Assembly: GCA_000507305.1 (NCBI GenBank)
Contig: DF239022.1
Coordinates: 558,497-622,496, forward strand
DNA: 64,000 nucleotides
Direction: 5' to 3'
Source of the DNA: Breviolum minutum Mf 1.05b.01
Lineage: Eukaryota; Sar; Dinophyceae; Suessiales; Symbiodiniaceae
The first letter of the stretch is position 1. Each line of letters starts with the position of its first letter. A program made the translations under genes and the position numbers. Of this stretch, positions 22,076-32,067 are shown piece by piece. Under the pieces are notes generated by a model that saw nothing but the letters and a program-made list of their open reading frames with translations, did no database searches and was not told the origin of the DNA.

Positions 22076-22459
22076 GGATGCTTCCCCTCTAACAGCAACC
22101 AACAGAATTCGACATGAAACTTTTGACACGGCGACTTCCGAGATAGCCAAAATGATGGGCCGGCTGGAAAATGTATCTCCAACTGCTTCAAATATTAGGC
22201 TATGTCATTTTTTAGGATATCAACAAAGGATCTAAAAGTTAAATTTCAGGCAACCGTAATCTCTCAAAAACAACCCAACAATCCGGTGGCTTGTTCATAT
22301 CTCAACTGATCCCTCTTCAGGGGAGGTGGACCGATCCGACATTGGCAAGGTTCCCTCTTTCAATTTCCACGCGTGGTGAGTTCTTCGTCGAAATGCAACT
22401 TCCTTGGGTCGGTTTTTTGAAGAATGCAACGAGATTCAAGCTCATAGGATATCACAGGT

Positions 22460-22649
22460 GCGTATGGTATATTTACCTAGAACCCAAATGACCTCCTTTT
22501 TGGGAGGTTGAGTTTGGCACCATTTTATGGGGCAAACCAAATCTTCCAATATGGGGCCCCATTTGGGTTCCAGGTACCTACATGAAAACCATAAAAATCA
22601 ACCATTCCTGTAGGTAAACATACCAATCCTATTTATGGACGGTATGGGA
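22460..22649. mobile_element. Family-A MITE split by a family-B MITE
   Basis: The left arm TGGTATATTTACCT stops at 22478; the sequence resumes with TACCTACATG..TGTAGGTAAACATACC at 22575. The inserted palindrome is listed separately. Confidence 0.75.
22479..22574. mobile_element. Family-B MITE nested in family A
   Basis: Terminal inverted repeat TAGAACCCAAATG / CATTTGGGTTCCAGG around ...TTTGGCACCATTTTATGGGG...; flanked by TACCT on both sides (possible target duplication, though TACCT could also be part of the TIR). Confidence 0.75.
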
Positions 22650-22690
22650 AAGGCAGTTTTTCGGGATATCTACAGGCGTATTTGACCAAC

Positions 22691-22725
22691 ATTTGGTCAG
22701 CTTTGGGACTTGGATGACCATGAAG
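22691..22725 (-). CDS. Exon, beta-helix gene: FMVIQVPKLTK strand
   Basis: The acceptor GAACCAATTTTTCCTGCAG precedes FMVIQVPKLTK, a beta-strand-like sequence that fits a coil. The donor is taken as AAAT|GTTGGT to hold phase with 21751; TGTTG|GTCAAA is an equally good site. Confidence 0.42.
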
Positions 22726-23110
22726 CTGCAGGAAAAATTGGTTCCCAAATTGCTCCATGGGATGGGAATATTTTTTTCCAAGCCATTTCCCCTTGTTCAT
22801 GTGGCCATTTTTCACCCTTCATGTATGTACATAATCTATACATGGAGCATTTGGGGATGGCTGAAACCTAGATAAAAACACACCGGAAGTTTGGCTAATA
22901 GCCCCTCATCCCGAAAAGAATATTTCATCTTTCAACCCATCGATTCCAATATGATTTTCTGGGGCGAACTCTTAGTTTGTTGGGGGGAGCACCCTCAACA
23001 AAAAAAAAAAAAACGGTTTGAGTCATTTTGAGAAACGGGAATCATCCATTTGGGGTCTCAGTCCTTTCGTTCGAATTTTTCTGCCTTGAAAAGGTCCTAC
23101 GAAGTGGGCC

Positions 23111-23252
23111 CCGGAAAACCAGTTTCAAGTAGGGGCCCATGACTCCATTAGGGTCACCCATGTATAAGGCCATTTATAAGGCTTATACAGTAACTAGTTA
23201 TAACTCCATTTATCACTAATAGGATCTAATAGGGGCCCACATTGTATCAAAT
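23111..23252. mobile_element. Family-I repeat
   Basis: GGGGCCCATGACTCC..AAGGCCATTTATAAGGC..TAACTCCATTTATCACTAATAGG..AGGGGCCCACATTGTA. Confidence 0.75.
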
Positions 23253-23388
23253 TTTAGGCTATTCTCGGTCCAATTCGTGACATGTCGGTGTAAAGCCTTT
23301 CCATGATCAGCTCAATAGGAATAGGGAGAGGTTCGATGTGAGATGATGCTAAGATGTTTCACATGAGGTTGAGACCACCAAGAAGGAT

Positions 23389-23465
23389 GACCATACCATC
23401 CATGGATGGGATATTTACCTACATGTGGTTGAGTTTATGGTAAATGTAGGTAAATGTAGGTATAA
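23389..23465. mobile_element. Family-A MITE
   Basis: CCATACCATCCATGGATGGG..TTTACCTACATG..AAATGTAGGTAAATGTAGGT. It adjoins the exon ending at 23474. Confidence 0.8.
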
Positions 23466-23473
23466 TTTCAGAC

Positions 23474-23496
23474 ATGTCCCCCTTCCCCGTTGGCAT
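23474..23496 (-). CDS. Exon, beta-helix gene: 23-nt microexon
   Basis: The acceptor is CATTTGTTGCAG and the donor CAT|GTCTGA. It can be read MPTGKGD with phase 0 in and 2 out, or ANGEGGH with phase 1 in. The second reading resembles the N-x-G-x-G-G turn of beta-helix proteins. A family-A MITE starts only about 10 nt beyond the donor. Confidence 0.4.
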
Positions 23497-23679
23497 CTGC
23501 AACAAATGATTCAGTTTAGACGCAAGCATCTGCTGCAAATGAGTTATAGTTTATAATATAGGAATCCCCTAGCCATCCACAATCCTTTTAAAGTCATCCC
23601 GGTTACAAGAAACTTGGAGATCCAACTAAGGTACAGCTCACTCCCTCAAAATCAACCAAGGCAGCCGCATGAACTTTTC

Positions 23680-23724
23680 CAAGTTTCCAGGGTTCTCACA
23701 GAAAGAACACTCGATCATCTTCAC
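23680..23724 (-). CDS. Exon, beta-helix gene: coil (VKMIECSFCENP)
   Basis: The acceptor has a T-rich tract ending GGACAAAAG. The exon starts in phase 0 with VKMIECSFCENP, joining the previous exon as RDDAE-VKMIECSF, the expected strand-turn-C pattern. The 3' boundary is uncertain: a GA donor after TTG (23680) or after CCTG (23688) both fit; the first keeps phase with the next exon. Confidence 0.58.
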
Positions 23725-23965
23725 CTTTTGTCCAAACAAAAAAACGCGAACAAAAAGAACATGGTAAAGTCCAGTTGAGCAATGAAAAAAAATCCATGAA
23801 ATACTGGTTGGTTCATGATGGGATCCTTATATTGGCTTATTATATATAACTGGGTAGTAACCCATCCCCTATATACCTGAAACAACTAGGGGCCCTTCCG
23901 TTGACCAACACCACAAGCTGGGATCGCTTCCAGGAGGGTCTCCCAAATTATGCTTTGGTGTTAAT

Positions 23966-24047
23966 ACCCATAGGATCCATGTATGGCATATTTACCTACA
24001 TTTAGTTGATTTCAGGCAAATATACCATACATGGATCCTAAGGGTAT
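23966..24047. mobile_element. Family-A MITE
   Basis: ACCCATAGGATCCATGTATGG..TTTACCTACATTTAG..CAAATATACCATACATGGATCCTAAGGGT. Confidence 0.85.
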
Positions 24048-24076
24048 ACACACACACATATATATATATATATATT
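24047..24076 (+). repeat. (CA)n(TA)n microsatellite abutting a MITE
   Basis: Follows directly on the end of a family-A element. Confidence 0.85.
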
Positions 24077-24241
24077 TCATTTTCAGAAATCTACCCCCTG
24101 GATACTGGATACCGAAAAAAAAAAAACATGGCTTGGAAAAAAAGTGAAACCGCGACAGAAATATCAAATGCGGAAAATAGCTGACCGGACTATATCATTC
24201 ATGTTATATACCTTGTTTTTGTGTTTTCAATCCTTCCACAC

Positions 24242-24332
24242 CTTTGGACCCCAAAACCATGAAAACGGAGGTTTTAGGCCCCAAAACTATAGGCTATAAC
24301 TACCCCTAAATTTGAAGGTTGTGGGTTCGACC
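24242..24332. mobile_element. Family-J repeat
   Basis: TTTGGACCCCAAAACCATGAAAA..AGGTTTTAGGCCCC..GGCTATAACTACCCCTAAA..GAAGGTTGTGGGTTC. Confidence 0.8.
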
Positions 24333-24512
24333 GGCAAAAATGCCAAAATGATATAAACTTTACAGTTCAATATCCAGATATTTCCACTTCATGCCCTGGA
24401 AGACCTTTAGCATGTTTGTTTACCTATTTTTTTCCATCAACACCATTATATTTCAAGTCATCAACGAAAAACACCACGTGACGTCGCCCATGGGTTTTTT
24501 CCCCCCAAGCAC

Positions 24513-24557
24513 CTCAGCGTCGTCTCGAAGAGAGAGAGCTGCAGAACTGCCAATGGC
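24513..24557 (-). CDS. Exon, beta-helix gene: coil (AIGSSAALSLRDDAE)
   Basis: A 45-nt, phase 0-0 exon encodes AIGSSAALSLRDDAE, which continues the coil pattern (S-x-A-L-x-L-x-D-x-A-x) from the previous exon. The acceptor ends CTGCGACGAG and the donor is GAG|GTGCTT. A plus-strand reading of the same bases was considered and rejected. Confidence 0.6.
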
Positions 24558-24635
24558 CTCGTCGCAGGTTGGTGAAGTTGTGGGATTTGCCGGGCGGTGG
24601 TATGTAGACATGCCTTCTAATGATATACACTTCTA

Positions 24636-24729
24636 CCAGCACCCTCCAAGAGGTGGTGTTTAAACCCTAAGGGATTGCTTAATGGCACCCTTTCCCATCC
24701 ATTAGGCACCCCTTGGAGGGTCCAGGTAT
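24636..24729. mobile_element. Family-C MITE
   Basis: TACCAGCACCCTCCAAGAGG..TTAATGGCACCCTTTCCCATCC..GGCACCCCTTGGAGGGTCCAGGTA. Confidence 0.85.
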
Positions 24730-25083
24730 ACATTTTAAATAAAGTTCATCATCTTCCCACATTTTACCCATGGATTTATATTGGAAAAAAAAACTCGTAA
24801 GGGTTGGAAAAAAAAACATATCACCCATCAGTGATGATGGGTGATTCATGGCTTCTATTTTTGGGCTACGAGTTGCACCCCGTTCTCTCAGTTGGACGAG
24901 GTTTTTGAAGGGCATCCTGGGTGATTTCAGCACCTCACTGGTTTTGGTGGTACTGTTGATGCGTTTTTAGAAATCCCAACCTCCCAACCACCGTTTCCAC
25001 CGTTTGGATGGTGCTGGTTAAACCCATAGGTAAATAATAGGGCAAAAGTTTTTTTGAGGGAAAAGTATTGTTCTCTTCAAACC

Positions 25084-25226
25084 CCCCTACTTGGAGGATC
25101 ATCCCAAATTTAGTATATAAGTAGTTTCCCTTAACTGGGGTTGTGGGACCCCTTCCAAATGGCCCAACTTCATGGCTTATAAATGGGGGTTACTACCTAC
25201 TTGTACCTACTTACTAGTCATAGGAT
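25084..25226. mobile_element. Family-I-like repeat
   Basis: CCCCTACTTGGAGGATCATCC..GGTTGTGGGACC..GGCTTATAAATGGGGGTTACTACC..AGTCATAGGATGATCCTCC; long TIR GGAGGATCATCC / GGATGATCCTCC. Confidence 0.75.
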
Positions 25227-25270
25227 GATCCTCCAGGTACCTTTTTCAACCATACTTCCCCGTCGGGTGC

Positions 25271-25407
25271 CTGAAAGCTACACTGCTGGAAGTGCACCGT
25301 GGCACTGCCACGTACCGTGATGTTATTGACGAAGCAATTGGAGAGTTGCCACTGGCCACTCGTCACATCAACAGAGGCGAGCTGCAAGTTTTCGATGATT
25401 GAGAAAC
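25271..25407 (-). CDS. Exon, beta-helix gene: coils 2-4 (GQWQLSNC)
   Basis: The acceptor is CTGATTCATCTCAG. The 137-nt exon (two leading bases plus 45 codons) reads FSIIENLQLASVDVTSGQWQ, then LSNCFVNN and a second coil ITVRGSATVHFQQCSFQ. The alternation of aliphatic strands with G-x-W-x-L-x-x-C turns is typical of FBXO11-like beta-helix repeats. The donor is TTTCAG|GCACCC (GC type). Entry phase matches exon 26692-26764 exactly (G|GT). Confidence 0.7.
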
Positions 25408-25921
25408 CTGAGATGAATCAGGGGAGAATTATGAATATGATGTTGCATGCATTCCAGGATGGCTATATCTATTTTAAAAAATACTTGGAAATCAAATGAG
25501 CCTAGTTTTTAGGATTTGACCCAATAGCCTTAGTTTTCCTTGACTCTGCCAGGACACATCCAGAACTCCTTTGGAGAAAAGGGTCACTTCGGCAATTACG
25601 AAAGTAGAGGATAAAGCGTAGATTTGATTTCACCCACCAGGATTTGCATGGAAATTAAATAAGAAGGATTCCTTAGATAAGCAATTTTGACTGTTGGAAA
25701 AAGTTAAGACATACATATATATTCCTAATGTTCCTACCAAGTAATCAGTCTTTTTGAATGGCTATTTAATGTTATTCACCCTGATAGAAACAAAAAATGC
25801 CTCAACCAAATTCAAGAAAGCCAATGGAAGACGAGTTGTTTTTCGGATCATCCGATCACCACAATCCAATCACCAATTTGAAGGTCCAGCTCTGAACGCA
25901 CTAAATTACAGGAACCAACCA

Positions 25922-26008
25922 TCTTTGGACCCCAAAACCCATGAAAAATGAAGGTTTGACAATATGGGTTATGACCCCTAAAAATTCAGGAAACGTGGGG
26001 AACCCAAG
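25922..26008. mobile_element. Family-J repeat
   Basis: TTTGGACCCCAAAACCCATGAAAAATGAAGGTTT..TATGGGTTATGACCCC..GGGGAACCC. Confidence 0.8.
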
Positions 26009-26691
26009 GGCAGAGACAAAAATCTCAAGATTGGCTTTTGGTATGTTTGTAGTAGGGGATCTCCTGATTTCATGTGACAATTTTCGAAGAGTGCAACTAG
26101 ATAATTAGACTCTTGGTATCTCTTTCACATCAACTACCCTCCCCCAAAGACTAACATAGGTTCTGGAAATTGATGCGATGGGAAGATGGAAATCTCCTTT
26201 TGGGATGGCCTATTTTCAGGTGCGAACTGTTAGTTTCAGGGAGTTTAATCCACGTGACCCCAACGCGGTTTCTTTGCTGCACCAGCAGCCATTGCAATCA
26301 TCGCATGTTTGTTGTGAGAGAACTAAGTCGCTTGCCAGTAGCACACCCTGACCGGTGCCTCGACAACCAAAGCTTGGCAAAAGTGACAGTTGTTTTAAAC
26401 AAATCAAACATTTGACATCTAATTGAATCACATCAATGTATATTACGTTTGTTCACCAAAAAGATAACAAGCCCTAACACTTTCAATAATATCCACCCAC
26501 AATTCCAAGCCGACTCCATAATAGAATGAACAACTGAACTCCACACAGCGGGCTTCTGGAGTATGATCCCTGGTGACTTGGGGTTTTGAAAAAACCTTTG
26601 GTGACGAAAACCTTTGGAAGCAGAAAAAGAACATCTTCTATATAGTGACATACGATGCATATACCCATGATACCATGATGTTGCCACGTGC

Positions 26692-26764
26692 CTCTTAAGA
26701 CCACAGGCTTGTTGATGACAAGACCATCTTCTGTATACTTTCCAGGTGACAGCAAAATCGTGAC
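26692..26764 (-). CDS. Exon, beta-helix gene: first coil (VTILLSPGKYTEDG)
   Basis: The acceptor is a run of Ts, then CCGACTCCCTTGCAG. The 73-nt exon reads VTILLSPGKYTEDGLVINKP followed by VVLRG. This is the clearest homology in the window: T-I-x-L-x-P-G-x-Y-x-E..L-x-I-x-K-P-x-x-L-x-G is the signature of the first coil of pectin-lyase-like and NosD/FBXO11 beta-helix domains. The donor is AGAG|GCACGT, a GC site. A family-G MITE ends about 45 nt upstream of the exon. Confidence 0.72.
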
Positions 26765-26809
26765 CTGCAAGGGAGTCGGAAAAAAAAAAACACATCAAAT
26801 GAAACATCA

Positions 26810-26909
26810 CCTGGTTGGTGGTTTCAACCCATTTGAAAAATATTAGTCAAATTGGGTCATTTTTCCAAGTAGGGATGAAAATAAAAAATATTTGAAACCA
26901 CCACCTAGA
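26810..26909. mobile_element. Family-G MITE in the intron next to the beta-helix cap exon
   Basis: CTGGTTGGTGGTTTCAACCC..ATTAGTCAAATTGGGTCATT..GGGATGAAAATAAA..TTTGAAACCACCACCTAG. Confidence 0.9.
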
Positions 26910-27227
26910 TCACCAGAGTGAACACACAGGTGAACCTGAAAGTGGGGTCTCGAGACTACAAAGCAACTCACTACTCATTACTTGGCACATTGTTCGCAGC
27001 TGCAGATAGACAGGGTTATAGGGTTTTCCCAGCCATTTCCCATATGAAGGGTTGTAACTCTGTAATATGTGCAGCTAGGGTTTTTTTCAGGGGCAATTTT
27101 GTTGGTGTTTTCACCAGGGACGGCTTTCCGAACACAGATCCAACGGCAAATGTTAGATTCCTATTTTCACTTTCCCACTGGCCGACTGGGAGGGGGATCA
27201 TCCCTCTGAAACACAACATCTAACTCC

Positions 27228-27320
27228 CCTGAAAACTCACCTGTCCCCTGAAGCATGACGAATAAACCTTTCCTTTTAAATGGTCCCTTTTCAGGTGAAA
27301 TTCGTTCATTTTCAGGGTAG
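27228..27320. mobile_element. Family-E element
   Basis: CTCCCCTGAAAACTCACCTGTCCCCTG..TGGTCCCTTTTCAGGTGAAATTCG..TTTTCAGGG. Confidence 0.65.
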
Positions 27321-27934
27321 TAATCAACGTCTTAAGAAACAACTGAAAATTCAAAAGAAGCTTTGCATTTTTGTGTCGTTTTCGGGAATTCCCATTTCAA
27401 TTTGGACAAGAAATGAGGATACAAACCTACACCCCCAATAAGACGTGGAAGGTTGATCTTATGATCCAAACCAAAAAACGTGGCGCACACACAAGAGACC
27501 CCGAAAGTTTAACATAGCCCCTGAAAAAAGCTGGTTGGAAGACTACGCAAATTTGTGTTAGTGCTAAACTTCCTGGGAGTAATGGCATAGAGGGTGCGCC
27601 TTGCCGCCCAAAAAATCCAGTTTTCATGGATAAAATCCATCGAAAGGATGAGGTTGTCTAAATGATGGTTTGTAAAAGGTATCTACTTTCAACTATTTCT
27701 ATTTTGTGGCCGTTGAATTTTAGGGGAGGAAATAAGCCAGTTATTGGTGCACTGAAAAAACCTTGGGCAAATGATCTCTCCCCTTTGAATTTAGCGACCT
27801 GTCACTTGTATTTCACGACATGATTCTAATTCTGGGGTTCCGGTCAGTTAAATCACCAACAACGTATGACATCAGCTTCATTTTGATACATTTCAGAAGT
27901 GCTATGTACCCCCCCTCCCCCCAAAAAAAGTATT

Positions 27935-27990
27935 TTATATCTATATATATAATATATATATATAATATATATATATAATATTTTATATAT
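27935..27990 (+). repeat. (TA)n-rich microsatellite
   Basis: TATATATAATATATA-type interrupted dinucleotide run. Confidence 0.85.
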
Positions 27991-28139
27991 ACATGTATTT
28001 CTCAAATTCAAAGTGGCTTATAACTTATACCACACTTCCTTCAGTTTTAACCCAAAAAAAACATCCAAACTTCCGGAACCATCGGATATCCAAACGGTTT
28101 TTTTGTTTCAATCTAAGTCACTGGAAACCACTGAGGTAC

Positions 28140-28173
28140 CATCATCAAGGCTTCTGCAAGACTTGGAAAATCT
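28140..28173 (-). CDS. Exon, beta-helix gene: N-terminal cap (DFPSLAEALMM)
   Basis: A pyrimidine-rich tract ends in AAG and is followed by a 34-nt open frame reading DFPSLAEALMM, closed by a GTACCT donor. The phrase D-[FY]-P-[ST]-L-x-E-A-L immediately before a V-x-I-x-L-x-P-G-x-Y strand is the usual start of right-handed beta-helix domains. Entry phase is 2 and exit phase 0, matching the next exon at 26764. Confidence 0.6.
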
Positions 28174-28265
28174 CTTGGGACACAAAAGGCCAACCGCAAA
28201 AAGGGCCAAATGAGACGTTCTAATTCCGCATCTGGGGCCGGGTGATTTCCGGTGCAAATGGTTCA

Positions 28266-28360
28266 GCATCCATGGGAGGATGTTTGTATGTTTCCCTACA
28301 TGAAAACCATCACAAATCAACTAAATGTAGCTGAATATATCATACATGAATCCTTATGGG
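28266..28360. mobile_element. Family-A MITE, diverged
   Basis: AGCATCCATGGGAGG..CCCTACATG..AAATGTAGCTGAATATATC..CATGAATCCTTATGGG. Confidence 0.75.
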
Positions 28361-28791
28361 CTGGTTAGATGCCGGTTTTTTTCCCAGGGAGTCTGTGTTT
28401 CAGTTCTTCATCTTTTGAAATTGTGTGCCATGTTAACTTGATGAAGATCTGAAGTGTTCAAAGATCATGAATACTACACTCCATAAAACTAACAACTCGT
28501 CACTGCATTTTGCTATGGTTCATATCACTCATGAAGGATTTTTGCCCCCATGATTTACCTTCCATGAAACTCACCGCAACGATTCGCCTTTGAAAAATGC
28601 TGGGAAAGGGACTTACAAGCCGGGCTCCGAATTTGGAGCATTTCGGCCAATCTTCAGGGGCGAAGTTTGTTGGGAAGGTTAGTTGAGTGAGCTTTTGGTA
28701 GCCACTTGTAGCATTCAAAATTCCTTGTGATCTTCCATCAAAAACTGGTTGATTGACATAGGGATTTGTTTGGATGAGTCTTTTCTAACAT

Positions 28792-28882
28792 GCCTGAAGT
28801 TTAACAACTCGCCCCTGGATCCATGTTGGGTTGAAAAGCCTTTCCTTTTGGATCGTCACTGCTAAACTTCAGGGGAGTAAGC
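28792..28882. mobile_element. Family-E element
   Basis: CCTGAAGTTTAACAACTCGCCCCTGG..TTTCCTTTTGGATCG..TAAACTTCAGGGGAGTAA. Confidence 0.7.
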
Positions 28883-29244
28883 CTTATACAACTGGCCGGG
28901 AGCTTTTTGCATCCCCTCAACCTACGATTATGTGCTGATCGAAACCTGGAGAAACTTCTCCGGATGGGTTTTGTTTTATACTAGTTTACCAAATGACTTG
29001 GCTCAAGGATTTGGGTATGCATCATTTTCATTACAGCAAAACAACCACCCCCGATGAAAAGGGATCTATAAAACCTCATGATTTTTCCCCTCAACATTTT
29101 TTTCTTGGGAAAAAACTTCCGAAACCTACCTGCAACGATTCGTTCCTGGAAAAAACATGTGTGATTTATATAAAGGGAGACGAGACGCTACGGCCTTTCT
29201 CCGAATTTGGGGACAAGCGAAAGGGGCGAAGTTTACTACACTCA

Positions 29245-29299
29245 GTTGATTTTTATGGTAGATGTATAGGTAAATATACAATACATGGATCCTATGGGA
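29245..29299. mobile_element. Family-A MITE, half element
   Basis: GTTGATTTTTATGGTAGATG..GGTAAATATACAATACATGGATCCTATGGG. Confidence 0.7.
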
Positions 29300-29342
29300 A
29301 TAGGATCATCTATTGTGTGAACCAACCTCCAAACAAACCGTG

Positions 29343-29442
29343 CCCATAGGATCCATGGGATCATTGCATATTTACCTACATGAAAACCTTAGAAATCAAC
29401 CATTCATGGATCGGTTAGTAAGTATACCTGTTTTCGTCCCAT
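29343..29442. mobile_element. Family-A MITE
   Basis: CCCATAGGATCCATGGG..CATATTTACCTACATG..AAGTATACC..GTCCCAT; second copy within 50 nt of the previous one. Confidence 0.75.
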
Positions 29443-30047
29443 TCATCCCATGTGCTTCATCTTTCTGGGAAAATGCTATGTTAAAGCTAGATTTGGCCAA
29501 CAATTGCACTTGTTATAGCTATTTTTGGGTTAAAAAATCCCTTTCCAACAACAACCAACAAGTATGGCTGTTTTGCAGCATTTCATTTTGTGGCCAAGTC
29601 CAAGGCACGAAAATAACTTCCAACTGGTGCTATCCTGGCGCTATCCAACATGTGGTGTTCACTTCTGAAGGGGTGGCATTGCTTCAAGTTGAAAATGGGC
29701 AATGCTTCTTTGGGCCATGCCCAAACAATGGAAAAAATGGTGGAAATTGAAGGTTAAAAAAAATAGGGTTCCCTTCATAATCATTAAATTAGAATAGATT
29801 ATGGCTACCCGTTTAGTTCCCAGCTTTTGTTTCGTAACCCCAAAAAAATTCTAAGCTAACCCCCAAAAATCAATCCATGGTATGACGTATATTTACCTAG
29901 ATTTTATGTTTTAAAAAAAACTTAAGGGTATACATGAATGATAACCTTCCATGGTTTGCAAAAAGCATCCATCAAACGGATCCAGGAGATATATCTTCCC
30001 AAGTCACTTGCCCTCAAGTTGACCTTCGAAAAGCCTCCCTCGTTATT

Positions 30048-30159
30048 ACCCATCACGGATCCATGGGACGATTGTATAGGTATATATACACCTACATGAA
30101 AACCATACAAACATCAAACTAAATGTAGGTTAGATTTACCATCTCATGCATCCTATGAG
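30048..30159. mobile_element. Family-A MITE
   Basis: CCCATCACGGATCCATGGG..ACACCTACATG..AAATGTAGGTTAGATTTACC..TGCATCCTATGAG. Confidence 0.75.
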
Positions 30160-30559
30160 TTATAAAACCCTTTTCCTGTCTGATAAATCATATATATATA
30201 TACACATATCAGATTTAGTTTTTTAGATGGCTCGCTCGTCGGAACGGAGTGAGGACTCAACTGCAAACGAATGCAATGGCTAGAAAGTAAGAAAAACACT
30301 TAATCAAATGCGGGGTTATTGGGCAGGAAATGTTGGCTCCCGCAAATTAAGAACCCAATCATCTAGCAGGTATCATAGATCAACTCAACTTCTTTGGAAC
30401 CATCATGATCCCTGAATACCTCAAAATACTAAAGAAGATAATTCTAGGGAAGTCAAAACGGTCCATACTCTTCAAATAAAGAGAAGTTTTAGGCCTTGGG
30501 AATTAACCCCAACTAAAAGTAACCATCTTGTGCAGCTGGTGGGCGTTATGATCATCTAC

Positions 30560-30602
30560 CCCAAAAGATCGGACACCACTGGCGTTTTCTGCCCCGTCGT
30601 TC
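30560..30602 (-). CDS. Exon upstream of the beta-helix cap (TTGQKTPVVSDLL)
   Basis: The acceptor GGTGAGCTTTTTTTTAAAG and donor TTGGG|GTAGAT bound 43 nt. The frame TTGQKTPVVSDLL has exit phase 2, joining exon 28173 as ...SDLLG-DFPSLAEAL. A second frame (NDGAENASGVRSFG) is also open. Confidence 0.45.
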
Positions 30603-31047
30603 CTTTAAAAAAAAGCTCACCACTCAGTGAAATTGCCAAAAAATCTTGCCGTGCCCACTTTTCGGAGCAAAAACCTACCCAAACAAACATCTGAATATTT
30701 CACCAGCTTCTGGTCAAATAGTTGGTTGGTGGCAAATGTTGGTGGTTTAGGTCTCGGTCAACAATAGGTAACATGGTAACACCTGAAAAATGCTGCAATC
30801 CAGACATGTTGTTTTTTGGGGGGACAAATCTGGGACCTATTTTTCATGAACAGACTAAACTCTTGTAGTTTCAATGGGTAAGGTACTCAAGATTCATATC
30901 GACTTATTCACCAAGCAACCATAACCAACCCCTGAAAATTCACTTCAGAATCACAAAACATCCTGGACCCTTCTCAAATGGGGGACTGCACCTTGCTTCA
31001 TAAATCCATGCTGATTCGCCACCGGGAATGCGGTTATTGTGTTGGAA

Positions 31048-31083
31048 GGTTGACCAACATATTATGTTCTCCAAGACACTGAG
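31048..31083 (-). CDS. Candidate exon (VISQCLGEHNML)
   Basis: The acceptor GACAAGCTTGTTTGCAG precedes VISQCLGEHNML and a TTG|GTCAAC donor, phase 0-0. Short and unsupported by homology. Boundaries approximate. Confidence 0.3.
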
Positions 31084-31730
31084 AAATCACCTGCAAACAA
31101 GCTTGTCGCTGTAACCATTGGAGGTACGGTTGAACCTTAGAGAGTGACAAGTTTTGTGATTTCAATGAGTTTAAGTCTCCATTTCGAATTATGAAACGAA
31201 GCCATTTGTTTCTGTTTTGCGTCTTTGTAAACGGTATAGAAATCACCAACAGTTCCAAGTTTACCAATTTTCTGAGAGAGTTAAAGTTAAGATGTCCACG
31301 CTATAAACTGCTTCGCTGAAGTTCTTTCACCAACAAGTATCATCTTTGATAACTTAGTTGCAACCCTCGGCTCTATGTTAATTTAATGGTTACTTAGGTA
31401 TTTAGTCCCAAGGATCGATAGTAACTGGGGGTCATGTCACCAAAAACTCATGACTTCTTTGTTTCATTTCCACCAAAATCACTGGGAGGGGGATCATCCC
31501 TCCCCCCCAAAAAAGACATGTAAAATCTCAAGCATGGGAGGTGAACGTCACCTCCCTGAGTTTGCCAATAATCACTCGCTTGGTGCGCAAAGATGAGGTA
31601 TCCCTTGGTGAACTGTTGATTTTAGGAAACCATAGGTGTTTGAAACAGAGTGAGTTTGTGATTTTGGGGTTGATGATTTTGGGATCCGGGGGATTCACAA
31701 GATTGAGACATGAAGCAAATACATTCCCAG

Positions 31731-31817
31731 AGGATCCATGGGACTGGTATATTTACCCACATTTGGTTGATTTTTATGGTAAATGTAGGTAAATATACGA
31801 TACATGGATGGTATGGG
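31731..31817. mobile_element. Family-A MITE
   Basis: AGGATCCATGGGACTGG..TTTACCCACATTTGG..AAATGTAGGTAAATATACGA..CATGGATGGTATGGG. Confidence 0.85.
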
Positions 31818-32067
31818 ATTGAAAGGAAATCCAACATCAATTGAAATAAAATCTCAGAATGTGATAGAAGCAAAACGTGGAGAATGGAGAATGAATGAGT
31901 GAAACTCATCACAACCCCAGATATGAATCATCTACACACGCCCAAAATAAAACTTAAAAAAACAAACCTACTGGCTGGAACTTCCAAAATTAAGGGGAAT
32001 TTTGCTTCATCTGATTTTTTTGTTGTCCATTTCGAACGTTCTATTGTGATCTTCAAGTTAAAGTCAC

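Larger units (their letters stand above)
9320..28173 (-). other. Multi-exon gene model: right-handed parallel beta-helix repeat protein
   Basis: Gene-level entry for the minus-strand exon series listed separately below. Exons from 28.2 kb to 20.6 kb read as consecutive coils of a pectate-lyase-like or FBXO11-like right-handed beta-helix: an N-terminal cap (DFPSLAEAL, VTILLSPGKYTEDG, LVINKPVVLRG), then coils with the pattern small/G-x-aliphatic-x-aliphatic-x-x-x-x-(N/C). Further coils occur at 15.0, 10.2 and 9.4 kb. Eleven consecutive junctions from 28140 to 16770 can be given matching phases with GT, GC or GA donors. Such proteins usually bind or modify polysaccharides or, in FBXO11, act as substrate-binding repeats; no catalytic residues could be assigned, so function is unknown. 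The exons between 18.6 and 16.6 kb lack the coil pattern, so the series could be two genes. A possible stop at 16604-16606 supports that alternative. Confidence 0.6.

Noticed and set aside
21907-22150. Poly-V/poly-L ORFs
   Set aside because: Readings of the GTA microsatellite.
22479-22574. Possible hairpin terminators or riboswitch-like folds in the palindromes
   Set aside because: They recur as dispersed families with TIRs, so they are transposable elements.
24518-24567. Plus-strand 50-nt exon RRLEERELQNCQWPRR after TTTTTTCCCCCCAAGCACCTCAG
   Set aside because: The minus strand encodes AIGSSAALSLRDDAE, which continues the beta-helix exon series in phase.
28998-29007. TTGGCTCAAG as a spliced-leader relic
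   Set aside because: Only 10 nt match and no upstream similarity; chance is sufficient.
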